From the NCBI GenBank assembly GCA_039026555.1, contig JBCCMB010000001.1:1-64000 (forward strand): a stretch of 64,000 nucleotides of DNA, read 5' to 3'. This document shows positions 1 to 8,842 of the stretch, piece by piece. The notes beneath the pieces are model-generated. The model made no database searches, was not told the origin of the DNA, and worked only from the letters and a program-made list of their open reading frames with translations. Origin of the DNA: JBCCMB01 sp039026555 (GTDB lineage: Bacteria > Pseudomonadota > Alphaproteobacteria > Caulobacterales > Hyphomonadaceae). The translations under genes and the position numbers were made by a program. The number at the start of each line of letters is the position of its first letter. Positions within the stretch are counted from its first letter, which is position 1.

Positions 1-408
1 CTCACGATCACGGAAGACGGGATGGGTAAGCGCGCTTCAGCCTATGATTATCGCGTGACGGGGCGCGGCGGCAAAGGTCTGATCGCGCATCGATTGCAGA
101 ATGGTGGCAAGCTCGCCGCTTCCTTCCCGGTGGACGAGACCGACGAAATCATGTTGGTGACCGATGCGGGACAGCTTATTCGGTGTCCCGTTGGTCAGAT
201 CCGGATCGCTGGACGGGCGACGCAAGGCGTGATGGTGTTACGGACAGCTAGCGGTGAACGTGTTGTTTCTGTTGAACGTTTGGCCGAACAAACAGAAGAG
301 GGCGTCGGCGACGAAGTCGCCGGCGACACTCCGATAACCGGCTCTGGCGGGTCGGATCAGGGGGATGGAGCGGCCGACATGGACGACGCGCCGCCGACAG
401 AAGACTAA
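1..408 (+). CDS. gyrA: DNA gyrase subunit A, C-terminal end (partial)
   Basis: This is the last ~135 codons of a gene that starts outside the window; the frame is open from base 1 (reads LTITEDGMGKR). GyrA is the breakage-reunion subunit of gyrase, which supercoils DNA. The visible part is the end of the C-terminal DNA-wrapping beta-pinwheel: the GxGKR and RGGKG motifs and the segment VTDAGQLIRCPVGQIR are typical blade sequences. It ends in an acidic, Gly/Asp-rich tail, which is normal for proteobacterial GyrA. The stop is followed 47 bases later by coaD on the same strand. Confidence 0.93.
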   Translation, partial: LTITEDGMGKRASAYDYRVTGRGGKGLIAHRLQNGGKLAASFPVDETDEIMLVTDAGQLIRCPVGQIRIAGRATQGVMVLRTASGERVVSVERLAEQTEEGVGDEVAGDTPITGSGGSDQGDGAADMDDAPPTED

Positions 409-455
409 AGCTCGGCGCGCCGCGCGCCGCGGCGGATCTATAGGGAGGGGCGGCA

Positions 456-950
456 GTGCGCGTGGGACTTTATCCTGGGACGTTTGATCCCATAACCAAT
501 GGTCATCTGGACATTATCGGGCGGGCGGTGAAGCTCGTCGATAAACTGATCATCGGTGTCGCCGTCAATCGCGATAAAGGCCCGCTTTTTACGTTGGAAG
601 AGCGGGTGGAGATGGTGTTGAGCGAAACTGCGGCGCTGGCCGGCGATGCGGCGATCGAAGCGCGACCGTTTGAAAACCTTCTCATGCATTTCGCCGAGGA
701 ATGCGGCGCTCAAACCATTATTCGCGGTTTAAGGGCTGTTTCCGACTTCGAATATGAATTTCAGATGGTCGCGATGAACCAACAGATGAATGATCATATC
801 GAAACCGTCTTTTTAATGGCCGACCCTCGCCATCAAGCTGTCTCATCTCGACTGGTAAAAGAGATTGCGCGATTGGGCGGTAAGTCCGATCTTTTCGTGC
901 CCTCGGCGGTGAATCGCCGATTGTTGGAACGATATGGTCTGGAGTCTTAG
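456..950 (+). CDS. coaD: phosphopantetheine adenylyltransferase
   Basis: Converts 4'-phosphopantetheine and ATP to dephospho-CoA, the fourth step of coenzyme A synthesis, in the cytosol. The 164-residue length is normal. The N-terminal motif GTFDPITNGHLDI carries the T/HxGH nucleotidyltransferase signature, RGLRAVSDFEYE is the family's substrate-binding segment, and AVSSRLVKEIA near the end is the ISSTxxR-type ATP-binding motif. The start is GTG at 456, with the purine-rich AGGGAGGGG (442-450) just upstream. It is 3 bases before the next gene, so the two are probably co-transcribed. Confidence 0.96.
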   Translation: MRVGLYPGTFDPITNGHLDIIGRAVKLVDKLIIGVAVNRDKGPLFTLEERVEMVLSETAALAGDAAIEARPFENLLMHFAEECGAQTIIRGLRAVSDFEYEFQMVAMNQQMNDHIETVFLMADPRHQAVSSRLVKEIARLGGKSDLFVPSAVNRRLLERYGLES

Positions 951-953
951 AGT

Positions 954-1796
954 ATGCGGACACTGAAGAATTGGCGCGGCGCCGCGATCGCGGCTTTTGT
1001 CGCCTGCGCGGGATTTGCGAGCCATGCGGCGCCGGCGGACGATCCGGACAATTGGCGCCCGACCGATCCGGAGAATCTAATCCTTTTCAAGACCACCAAA
1101 GGCGATGTTTTGATCGAGCTTACGCCTGACTTCGCGCCGCAACACGCCGCGCAATTGCGCGCCATTGTTCGCGCTGGACACTATGACGGCACCGAATTTC
1201 ACCGCGTGATTGAAGGCTTCATGGCCCAGGGCGGAGACGTGTTCGCCATGAATGGCGAAGGAACGGGGCTCGACGACATTCCTGGCGAGTTCACCTTCCG
1301 TCGCGCTCCAGCGGAGACGCCCGTTGATTTTCTGGGCGACCCGGCCGACTCAAACTTCGGATTCATCAACGGTTTTCCGGTCAAAACCCAATCGGATTTC
1401 CTGGCGGACATGACCGCGGATGGGAAAGTGGAGACGTGGGGGCTGCATTGCCCAGGCGTCACATCGATGGCGCGCACCTCCGATCCCAACAGCGCCAACA
1501 GCCAGTTTTTCCTCGTAACGGACACGGCCGATTGGTTGGACAAGCAATACACGGCCTGGGGGCGCATGTTGTCTGGGTTGGAGGTTGCGCGATCAATGAA
1601 CAAAGGCGAGCCGCCGCGTAGTCCAGACATATTGACGTCGGCGCAAATGGTGGCGGATATGCCGGCTGATGATCAGCCGAAAGCCTGGGTTATGCGGACG
1701 GACGGCCCAGAATTTTCAGCGAGACTTGCCGAGGCGGCGGCTTCAGAAACGTCTATTTGCGATATGGCGCCCGCCGACGCCGTCGTGGAGTTTTAA
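954..1796 (+). CDS. exported cyclophilin-type peptidyl-prolyl isomerase
   Basis: Catalyses cis-trans isomerisation of X-Pro bonds. A signal peptide is seen at residues 1-27 (hydrophobic AAIAAFVACAGFA, then SHAAPA), so it probably acts in the periplasm. The cyclophilin domain follows from about residue 40: FHRVIEGFMAQGGD contains the catalytic Arg/Phe/Gln set, and MARTSDPNSANSQFF is the second signature. An insertion of about 30 residues between them and a C-terminal extension (about 225-280) make it longer than minimal cyclophilins. It is 3 bases before a second cyclophilin, so the pair looks like one operon with a periplasmic and a cytosolic isozyme. Confidence 0.92.
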   Translation: MRTLKNWRGAAIAAFVACAGFASHAAPADDPDNWRPTDPENLILFKTTKGDVLIELTPDFAPQHAAQLRAIVRAGHYDGTEFHRVIEGFMAQGGDVFAMNGEGTGLDDIPGEFTFRRAPAETPVDFLGDPADSNFGFINGFPVKTQSDFLADMTADGKVETWGLHCPGVTSMARTSDPNSANSQFFLVTDTADWLDKQYTAWGRMLSGLEVARSMNKGEPPRSPDILTSAQMVADMPADDQPKAWVMRTDGPEFSARLAEAAASETSICDMAPADAVVEF

Positions 1797-1799
1797 AGT

Positions 1800-2264
1800 A
1801 TGGCCGACGCCGAAAACACCCTTGTTATGACCTTAGCCGATGGAGATGTCGAAATCGCGTTGAAGCCGGAATTGGCGCCGGGACATGTCGCGCGTATCAA
1901 GGAGTTGGCGCGCGAAGGGTTTTATAACGGGCTGACCTTTCACCGGGTGATTGACGGGTTCGTCGCGCAAGGCGGATGTCCCGACGGTACTGGCGCCGGA
2001 GGCACTGGCAGCAAGCTGAAGGCGGAATTTAACGACGCGCCCCATGCGCGCGGCGCCTGTTCCATGGCCCGCACCAATGCTCCGGATTCGGCCGATTGCC
2101 AATTCTTCATCTGTTTGGATGAAGTATCCTATCTGGATGGCCAATACACAGTCTGGGGCGAAGTCGTCTCGGGCATCGAGCACGTAGACGCCTTGCCGAA
2201 GGGCGAGCCGCCGGCCCAGCCCGGCGAAATCATCTCGATGAAAGTCGCGGCGGACGTCGCTTAG
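1800..2264 (+). CDS. ppiB: cytosolic cyclophilin-type peptidyl-prolyl isomerase
   Basis: A compact single-domain cyclophilin of 154 residues without a signal peptide, so cytosolic. The catalytic signature FHRVIDGFVAQGG and the substrate-pocket segment MARTNAPDSADCQFFI are both intact. It follows the exported cyclophilin by 3 bases. Its stop overlaps by 4 bases the stop of the convergent DUF2164 gene. Assignment to the PpiB group rests on size and motifs; no other function is suggested. Confidence 0.93.
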   Translation: MADAENTLVMTLADGDVEIALKPELAPGHVARIKELAREGFYNGLTFHRVIDGFVAQGGCPDGTGAGGTGSKLKAEFNDAPHARGACSMARTNAPDSADCQFFICLDEVSYLDGQYTVWGEVVSGIEHVDALPKGEPPAQPGEIISMKVAADVA

Positions 2265-2494
2265 CCCACATCCAGGTAAACTTCGCCGTCCAAATCGTCG
2301 AGACGCGTCTGTAGATGCGCACGTACGTCCTGGACAGCTTGGTTATAGACGGCCGGACCCAGCGTTTTGAGCGCGAGATCGAGCACCTCTTCGGCGCGAA
2401 AGCTGGACAGGTCTTCGTCGAACTCGTTGCGAAACAATGTGATTAGGCGGTCGGTAAAGGCGCGACGGCGATCTTCGCTTAGCCCTATGTCCAT
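2261..2494 (-). CDS. DUF2164 family protein
   Basis: A 77-residue protein of unknown function. It matches the DUF2164 pattern: an N-terminal LSEDRRRAFTDRLITLF helix, EFDEDLSSFRAEEVLDLAL in the middle, and the highly conserved LGPAVYNQAVQDVRAHL (family consensus GPxYYNxGVxDA). No membrane or metal-binding segment is seen. It lies 25 bases downstream of the polysaccharide epimerase gene on the same strand, so it may be its last operon member, but no functional link is known. Confidence 0.8.
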   Translation of the reverse strand: MDIGLSEDRRRAFTDRLITLFRNEFDEDLSSFRAEEVLDLALKTLGPAVYNQAVQDVRAHLQTRLDDLDGEVYLDVG

Positions 2495-2519
2495 TTTGAA
2501 CCTCTACGCGGACTTGCCG

Positions 2520-4436
2520 CTATTTGTGAAGGAAAAGCGCGCGGGCGTCGTCCAAGAGAGCGTTCAGGCGCTTTACGACGCGTACTGCGTCGCCGCGCTG
2601 GGCGAGGCTCTCCAGTTCGTCAACCACATTTCCGGCGATGCGCGCATCTGACGTCCCGCCGGTGACTTCCTGAATGCCGGGGCATTCCGTAGCGGCCGCG
2701 GTTTCGCCCTCGTCGACAAGCTCTTCGCGCAGTTTTTCACCCGGCCGCAGGCCGACAAATTCAATCCCGATATCTCGGCCGAGCTGATAGCCGTAAAGCT
2801 CCGCCATCTGGGTGGCCAGATCGACGATTTTGACCGGCCTGCCCATCTCCAGAACGAACACGCCATTCGATGTATGCGGCCGCCGAACAGACAATGCGGC
2901 CGCATGGAGAACGAGTTGAACCGCTTCCGCAATGGTCATGAAATAACGTTCCACGTCCGGATGCGTTACAGTGATCGGGCCGCCGCTTTTGATCTGCTGG
3001 CGGAAGAGCGGGACGACCGATCCGGCCGAGCCCAGAACATTGCCGAAACGGACAACAACAGGGTTGAGCTTGTTCGCACCGTCCCTTTCGTGGCCGATGG
3101 AGCGGACGACCATCTCGGCCACACGCTTGGTCGCACCCATAATGGAGGACGGTTTCACCGCTTTGTCCGTGGAGATCATGACAAGCGTTTCGACGCCATG
3201 GCGATGCGCCGCGACGGTAACATTCCGGGTGCCGACAATATTGGTCAGCGCGCCTTGGCAGGGCTGCGCCTCCACAACTGGGACGTGCTTTAGCGCTGCG
3301 GCGTGGAAGATCAGATCCGGTTTTTCGCGGCCGACCCAGCGATCTAGGAATTCCCGATCGCGGACATCCCCGAGCACGGATTGCTTAGATAATGACGGGT
3401 GCGCGCCGCCGATCTCCTTGTCGATTGTGTAGAGATTGAACTCGTTCATTTCAAAAAGCGTAAGATGCGCGCAGCCCAGGGCGGCGATTTGGCGAGAAAG
3501 CTCGGATCCGATGCTTCCGCCGGCGCCGGTGATCATGACGCGTTTGCCGCGCGTCAGGCTCAATAAGGCGATGGGGTCTGGATCGACGGGCGGGCGCGAT
3601 AAAAGATCTTCAATGCCGATTTCGCGTGGTTGAACCGCTATTTCGTCTTGCTCCGACATTTCCGTGATACGAGGCGCGCGAAGCATTTTCACCCCTTCGC
3701 TTCGCAAACGTGCGACATCCGGCAGGTGCAATCCGGCGATTTCCCGAACGTCGTCCAAAAACAATATCGCGGAAATTTTGCGCCCATTGCTGGTTTGCGC
3801 CTCAACGAACTGGGCCAATTCCGACGCGCGTCCGACGATTGGAACGGTACGGAGGCGGTCGCGCTTCTGCGCTTTGCGATCGGTCAGAACGCCGACAGGG
3901 ACCGCAGATGCGGCGAGCGGCGCGCGAAGGCCGCGTTCGCGGTCTCGCAAATAACTGTCGGCTTGATCGGGCGAGCCGATTATCAGCATCCCGTCTTGCT
4001 CGGCGTCCTCCGACCAGGGCGAGGTGATCAGGCCCGACAAGCGTCGTTCATAAATCGCGCGCGCCAGAAAGCGTGATCCTGCGAGCGCGGTCAGATGAAA
4101 GAACCAGGCCAGCGCAAATGTTGAACGCGGAAACTCCGTCGCCCTGTTTAAAACAAACACGAACGCGAGATAAACCGCTGCAGTGACGGTGGCGATACGC
4201 AGATATTCGATGATGTCCGGCAGGGAGACGAAGCGCCATGGCAAACGCTCCACGCGAAGCGCCAGCGTGCAAAGTCCCGCGATCGCCCCATAGGTTATTG
4301 CAAGCGATAAAGCCAACTGGCTGCGCTCAAACGAGAACCACCAATTGAAATTAGGCGCGACGATGAGGTCGTAGGTCGCCCAAAAGGCGAACGTCGCCAG
4401 GGCCATGTCGAAGATGAGCTTCGCAGCACGCACCAT
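2520..4436 (-). CDS. membrane-bound nucleoside-diphosphate-sugar epimerase/dehydratase (PglF/WbpM/CapD type)
   Basis: Probably a UDP-GlcNAc 4,6-dehydratase or a related enzyme that makes modified sugars for surface polysaccharide. The 638-residue architecture is that of the PglF/WbpM/FlaA1 group: four hydrophobic segments in residues 1-110, a non-catalytic Rossmann region (about 130-270), and a C-terminal SDR domain. The NAD-binding motif VMITGAGGSIGSELSR is complete. The active-site stretch STDKAVKPSSIMGATKR is the TDKAxxPxxxMGxTKR form in which Tyr is replaced by Met, as in known 4,6-dehydratases. With galE downstream it suggests envelope-sugar synthesis. The exact product sugar is not deducible. 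Confidence 0.92.
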   Translation of the reverse strand: MVRAAKLIFDMALATFAFWATYDLIVAPNFNWWFSFERSQLALSLAITYGAIAGLCTLALRVERLPWRFVSLPDIIEYLRIATVTAAVYLAFVFVLNRATEFPRSTFALAWFFHLTALAGSRFLARAIYERRLSGLITSPWSEDAEQDGMLIIGSPDQADSYLRDRERGLRAPLAASAVPVGVLTDRKAQKRDRLRTVPIVGRASELAQFVEAQTSNGRKISAILFLDDVREIAGLHLPDVARLRSEGVKMLRAPRITEMSEQDEIAVQPREIGIEDLLSRPPVDPDPIALLSLTRGKRVMITGAGGSIGSELSRQIAALGCAHLTLFEMNEFNLYTIDKEIGGAHPSLSKQSVLGDVRDREFLDRWVGREKPDLIFHAAALKHVPVVEAQPCQGALTNIVGTRNVTVAAHRHGVETLVMISTDKAVKPSSIMGATKRVAEMVVRSIGHERDGANKLNPVVVRFGNVLGSAGSVVPLFRQQIKSGGPITVTHPDVERYFMTIAEAVQLVLHAAALSVRRPHTSNGVFVLEMGRPVKIVDLATQMAELYGYQLGRDIGIEFVGLRPGEKLREELVDEGETAAATECPGIQEVTGGTSDARIAGNVVDELESLAQRGDAVRVVKRLNALLDDARALFLHK

Positions 4437-4708
4437 ACTAAAATCAAACGCGCATTAATCTGCGCGTCCCCGTCACTCATATCCCCCAAAACGTTCGCGA
4501 TATGGATTGCGTTTACACGCTTTGAGCCGGCTCGCTATACGTTTCTTGAAAAGGTCTTAGCTTGATCCTTGTTATCGGCCAAGGCGAACGGCGTCATCTA
4601 AATTCCATCGGCCAAGATCGGGTGAATTTCGTGCAATTTTATCGATCTCCGGAGCAAATACTTAAGGAGTTTCTAGAATAAAGGGCGCGTTAGAAGGAAT
4701 TGCACAAA

Positions 4709-4996
4709 ATGGCGGCGTCTCTCGCGAAACAAGACCAGGATACAGACCGCGTCGATCATCCCAAACGCGACTCTGTTTCAGCGGACATCAAGTGCGATGA
4801 TTGGCGGCTGCCGTCCATGGACGCGCCGACCAACGACGCAAAAGCGCTTCAGGCCATGTTGCACGACGCTGTCTCCGCGCAGCCGACTTATGTCGATGAA
4901 CGCTGGTCTGCACGCAGAATGATTGCATTTGTTGCGACCACGTGCGGCGTGTTTTGGCTCGGCCTTTTCTTCGCGCTGCGAGCGGTGATTGCTTAG
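4709..4996 (+). CDS. small membrane-anchored protein of unknown function
   Basis: About 95 residues. The first 70 are polar, and the C-terminus has one hydrophobic segment (MIAFVATTCGVFWLGLFFALRAVIA), so it is probably tail-anchored in the inner membrane. ATG 4709 is preferred because AGAAGGA (4692-4698) lies about 10 bases upstream; the alternative TTG at 4700 would sit almost on it. I do not recognise the family. It has its own upstream gap of 270 bases and is followed by a decayed phosphatase gene. Confidence 0.6.
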   Translation: MAASLAKQDQDTDRVDHPKRDSVSADIKCDDWRLPSMDAPTNDAKALQAMLHDAVSAQPTYVDERWSARRMIAFVATTCGVFWLGLFFALRAVIA

Positions 4997-5031
4997 GCCT
5001 TTCGGGCTAAACATCTGAAAATATTGCCTTA

Positions 5032-5534
5032 TTGTCGCGCTGCTCGATGCGGGTCGACGTCGTGTCGGCGGTAGGAACGTTCGAACGGGTGGGGCCGCGT
5101 TGGACGGAGTATGGCGGTTTGGAGACGATCATGTCTTACGGCGGCGAACTCGCCGAGCTTAAAACCGACGCCGATGCTTGGCGGCGCATTCGCGATGCCT
5201 TTGCGTCGAGACCTCCCGACACGCATTCGGCGTTTTTTAAAGCTTTGAAATCTAAACGTGGTTTGGGCTCCTACATATTTGTGCACGCGAGCGTTGGTCC
5301 TACAAAGCCCTTCGAAGCGCAGACCGACGCCGATTTTTTGTCGGTGCGCGATGATTTTCTGCTCGAGACGGCGCAGTTACCGTTCCGAGTGGTTCATGGG
5401 CACACGCCGCAAGACGCCCCTTTGCGGACAATCGCCGGATCGGGCTCGACACCCACGCTTATCTCAGCGGCGTGCTGACTGCGGCGCGCCCTGAAGGTGG
5501 CGATGTTCGTTTCTTGCAAACTGCTGTAGGCTAA
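5032..5534 (+). pseudogene. metallophosphoesterase (Ser/Thr phosphatase-like) remnant
   Basis: The frame from 5032 reads WTEYGGLETIMSYGG, then FVHASVGPTKPFEAQ and FRVVHGHTPQ, the C-terminal metal-binding histidine segments of PPP-type bacterial phosphatases. At about 5430 the reading must shift one frame to continue the family's ending (GLDTHAYLSGVLTA, stop at 5532-5534). The N-terminal third (GDIHG, GDYVDRG and GNHE motifs) is absent: nothing like it precedes 5032 in any frame. The gene is therefore both truncated at the 5' end and frameshifted. The intact reading of the tail shows that the second lesion is recent or a base-call error; the first is a real loss. Confidence 0.75.
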
Positions 5535-5609
5535 CTTGTAGATTTCGATCTTGCGGCGCCGCTTATGCATGGACGTCGTTAGAGACACTTGAAGACGAAC
5601 GGAAGCGGC

Positions 5610-6602
5610 ATGTCAGCGATCATGATTACCGGCGGAGCAGGCTATATCGGCTCGCATGTGGCCTGGGCCTGCGTAGATGAAGGCCGCCCCGTCGTCGTGC
5701 TTGACAGTCTCGCCAACGGTCGGCGCGAGAACATACCGCCGCAAGCTGTTTTCGTGCAGGCGGACATTGCGGATTATGCGGCCGTCGTTGATGCGCTTCG
5801 GGCGAATGATGTGACATCCGTCATGCATTTCGCCGGCAGCATCATCGTTCCTGAATCCGTTGAGAAGCCGCTCGAGTATTATGAGAACAACACGGGCAAG
5901 ACTGTACAGTTGCTGCAGGCCTGTCGCGACGCCGGCGTGGCGCGTTTTGTGTTCTCCTCCACCGCGGCCGTTTATGGCCCAACCTTAGCGGATTGCATTG
6001 GCGAGGACGCCGACAAGGCGCCCGCCAGCCCCTATGGCGCATCCAAGCTGATGACGGAAACCATTTTGCGCGACATGTCGGCTGCGACGGGGCTGGATTA
6101 CGCGGTGCTGCGCTATTTCAATGTCGCAGGCGCCGATCCTCTAGGTCGGACGGGTCAATCCATGCGCAACGCGACGCATTTGATTAAAGTTGCGTCGCAG
6201 GCGGCGCTTGGCGATCGTCCCGTCTTGGACATTTTCGGCGATGATTATCCGACCGCCGACGGCACATGCGTGCGCGATTACATCCATGTCAGTGATTTGG
6301 CCGACGCACATTTGCGCGCGCTCGATCATCTGGCGGGACATGGCGGTTGCCTGACGCTGAATTGCGGCTATGGCCGCGGGGCGTCTGTGAAGGAGATCGT
6401 CCGAGCGTTTGGCGATTATCTCGGCCGTGATTTGCCTGTAAGAATAGCGCCGCGGCGCGCTGGCGACCCTCCAAGATTGGTTGCAGACACAACACAGATT
6501 ACACAGAAACTCCCCGCGTGGACGCCGCGCCTAAAGGCGTATTCCGACATTATCGGGACGGCGTTCGAATGGGAGAAAAAGCTGCGCGCTTCTGTGGATT
6601 AG
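5610..6602 (+). CDS. galE: UDP-glucose 4-epimerase
   Basis: Interconverts UDP-glucose and UDP-galactose using bound NAD, supplying galactose units for surface glycans. About 330 residues, normal length. Seen: the Rossmann motif TGGAGYIGSH at the N-terminus, the SSTAAVYG catalytic Ser/Thr region, the YGASK active-site Tyr-Lys pair, and RYFNVAGAD and CVRDYIHVSDLADAH, both hallmarks of GalE. ATG 5610 has GGAAG (5600-5604) upstream; a longer form from TTG 5589 is possible but adds a non-conserved stretch. Confidence 0.93.
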   Translation: MSAIMITGGAGYIGSHVAWACVDEGRPVVVLDSLANGRRENIPPQAVFVQADIADYAAVVDALRANDVTSVMHFAGSIIVPESVEKPLEYYENNTGKTVQLLQACRDAGVARFVFSSTAAVYGPTLADCIGEDADKAPASPYGASKLMTETILRDMSAATGLDYAVLRYFNVAGADPLGRTGQSMRNATHLIKVASQAALGDRPVLDIFGDDYPTADGTCVRDYIHVSDLADAHLRALDHLAGHGGCLTLNCGYGRGASVKEIVRAFGDYLGRDLPVRIAPRRAGDPPRLVADTTQITQKLPAWTPRLKAYSDIIGTAFEWEKKLRASVD

Positions 6603-6835
6603 GCGAAGCTTTACCGTCGTGGCTGGTCTTCGGGATGCCATGTAATGGCGGCGCCGGTCGCGCGCATTAACTATTAATCACTCGCAATCGGCCGTTTTGC
6701 AGTTCAAACACTGGGCGATGGGTCAGATTATTAACACTTTTTCTGTTGTATAGCCCCAGCATAACGTGTGTGCGAGGCCTGGGCGTCGGACAGTGTTGAT
6801 TGGCCATTTGGCTTACTTCGGGTGGTGAAACACCG

Positions 6836-8122
6836 ATGACGAATAGAATTGTTTTGGGCCTTTTGGGCTCGTGTGCGGCCGTTAGTTTTGCGGCGCCAGC
6901 ATTGGCGCAGGACGGCGATGACAGCTATTTCCGGCGTGACCGCAACGTCTCTGTTCAAGAACGCCCGCGTCCGGAGTACCAGGTGCCGCCCATCCAGGCC
7001 GGCGCTTTCCTCTATCAACCGCGTCTCGCGATCGACGCTGATTCCACCGACAATGTTTTCGCGACGGAGAATGACGAAGAAAGCGACGTCATCCTCAGCA
7101 TCGTGCCGTCATTGAACATGTCGACGGCGTGGTTGCGTCACGCTTTATCAGGACGCGCGTCGGTTAATCACCGCGAATATCTAGATTTCGGCGATGAGAG
7201 CGTGACGGATTTCGACATAGGGGCGAACGGACGTTTGGATTTTGCGTCGAATACGGAAGTCGACGGCGGTCTAAACTACGCTTTATTACATGAGCCGCGG
7301 ACGTCCGCGGGCGCGGCGACCCGCTCGCTTGAGCCGATTGAGTATCAAGCCTTGGGCGCTTATGTCGGCGCGGAGCGAGAGTTTGGCCGCACGCGGTTCG
7401 GCGGAACTTTCGACATAAGATCGTTTGATTTTGACGACGGTGAATTGCTTGGCGGCGTTGAAATCGACCAAGACAACCGCGACCGCGAGGATTACAGCCT
7501 TGAGCTTCGCGGCGACTATGCTCTTAGCTCGGACACTGCAATTTTCACGCGCGCGCGCTATCTGGCGCGAGAGTATGATTCGGTTTTTGACGATGCATCC
7601 GGCGATGATTTTACGCGGAATTCGAGTGGTTACACATTCGATGTGGGCGCTGATTTCGATCTGTCGAATTTGGTCCGCGGACAAGTCGGCGTCGGCTATC
7701 TGACGCGTTCATTTGACGACAATGACCTAGCCGAAGTCGACGGACTAAGCGTGGATGGGTTGCTCGAATGGTTCGCAACCCCGCTAATGACTGCGACCTT
7801 CCGCGCGGGTCGGGCGCTGCAGCCATCCGCAATTATCGGATCGGGCGTATACACGGGAACCGCAGCGTCTGCGGAGCTCGATTACGAATTGCTCGACAAC
7901 GTTGTTCTCAACGGTGGCCTCAGCTACGCGGAAGATGATTATGAAGGCATTGATCGTGCGGACGAGCGCATAGGCGCGAATTTCGGCGGCACGTATCTGT
8001 TGAGCCGAAATGTCGGCGTCTCGGCGAATTACTATTATTCCGACCAAGATTCGACCGGTCTGGCGGGTCAGCAAGATTATAGCGTCAATCGCTTTGTGGT
8101 CAGTTTGACGCTGCAGCGCTAG
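6836..8122 (+). CDS. outer-membrane beta-barrel protein (porin-like, BBP2 type)
   Basis: A 428-residue exported protein. Signal peptide residues 1-25 (MTNRIVLGLLGSCAAVSF, cut after LAQ). The remainder is a succession of short amphipathic strands with alternating aromatic and polar residues (for example NVGVSANYYYSDQDS), ending in Phe-Val-Val-Ser-Leu-Thr-Leu-Gln-Arg, which is like a terminal barrel strand. The pattern, with the DSTDNVF start of the mature part, resembles beta-barrel proteins encoded near exopolysaccharide genes. No enzymatic motif. Monocistronic: a 233-base gap upstream and a strong terminator downstream. A role in polysaccharide export is only inferred from neighbouring sugar genes. 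Confidence 0.8.
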   Translation: MTNRIVLGLLGSCAAVSFAAPALAQDGDDSYFRRDRNVSVQERPRPEYQVPPIQAGAFLYQPRLAIDADSTDNVFATENDEESDVILSIVPSLNMSTAWLRHALSGRASVNHREYLDFGDESVTDFDIGANGRLDFASNTEVDGGLNYALLHEPRTSAGAATRSLEPIEYQALGAYVGAEREFGRTRFGGTFDIRSFDFDDGELLGGVEIDQDNRDREDYSLELRGDYALSSDTAIFTRARYLAREYDSVFDDASGDDFTRNSSGYTFDVGADFDLSNLVRGQVGVGYLTRSFDDNDLAEVDGLSVDGLLEWFATPLMTATFRAGRALQPSAIIGSGVYTGTAASAELDYELLDNVVLNGGLSYAEDDYEGIDRADERIGANFGGTYLLSRNVGVSANYYYSDQDSTGLAGQQDYSVNRFVVSLTLQR

Positions 8123-8180
8123 GTTTCAGTAGGACCGCAGCGGCGGTCCGACATTTGTCATCCAACGAAAAAAACAGAAG

Positions 8181-8215
8181 GGTGCCGCCTACGTATCTGG
8201 AGGCGGCGCCTTTTT
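8181..8215 (+). terminator. rho-independent terminator after the beta-barrel gene
   Basis: GGTGCCGCCT (8181-8190) pairs with AGGCGGCGCC (8201-8210) around a 10-base loop, and five T follow immediately. It is preceded by an A-run (8167-8174), so it could also serve as a weak terminator for the opposite SPOR gene, whose stop is at 8273. Confidence 0.85.
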
Positions 8216-8272
8216 GTTTGGATGAAACGGGATCATCGCTTCGAAGATAGCGTCCGTAGGCGTTTGCTTCGG

Positions 8273-8725
8273 CTATTGTGCGGTCGGTGGGACGATCTCG
8301 CATTCGTCGACGGCGAGAGTCAAAGCGGCGCTGCAAGCCTCTACGGCAGCTTCTTGGGTGGCCCAAGCGCCCAGCTGAACGCGATAATAATCCTGTCCGA
8401 CCGCTCGCGTCGTGGTGATCTCGGCGTGGCCAAGTTCGCCAAGCTTCTCATAGGCCGCTTCAGCGTCCGCAATCTGCTCAAACGCGCCTGCTTGGAGCAG
8501 GTAGCCGGCACGGCCTTCCGGCAGCGGCGATGGGGCCGAAGTCGGAGGCGCCGATTTCATAATCGTGTAGACAAGCGTTTGCTTGCGCCGTTTTTCCGAT
8601 TTCGGGCGTATCGAAAGAGACGCTTCCTTGATCGGTTTAACGGTCGATTCCGCACGCGCGGTCGGCGTTTCAATCACAAATGTTGCGGCGACCGCGGCGA
8701 GGCCAAATTTCAAAAGCGGCGGCAA
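8273..8725 (-). CDS. SPOR-domain protein with signal peptide
   Basis: 150 residues. N-terminal signal sequence (LLKFGLAAVAATFVIETPTARA), a linker rich in Lys/Pro, then a SPOR domain from about residue 72: YLLQAGAFEQIADAEAAYEKL and YYRVQLGAWATQEAAVEAC are the two repeats of the fold. SPOR domains bind denuded septal peptidoglycan, so a periplasmic cell-wall or division role is likely. The gene stands alone, diverging from the following GAF-domain gene. Confidence 0.82.
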   Translation of the reverse strand: MPPLLKFGLAAVAATFVIETPTARAESTVKPIKEASLSIRPKSEKRRKQTLVYTIMKSAPPTSAPSPLPEGRAGYLLQAGAFEQIADAEAAYEKLGELGHAEITTTRAVGQDYYRVQLGAWATQEAAVEACSAALTLAVDECEIVPPTAQ

Positions 8726-8842
8726 AGTTCCAGCTCCTAAGCTGCAAATATCTATCCCTGGACACAGAGATTGGCGCTAATCGGTCAATGAGGCATTAAC
8801 CTGACGAAATTCGTGCATGAAACGGGCTGATTGGAGCTCATT

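Noticed and set aside
2874..4076. Several plus-strand ORFs of 90-150 residues opposite the sugar epimerase gene
   Set aside because: Low-complexity antisense shadows of a clearly conserved gene; no family features.
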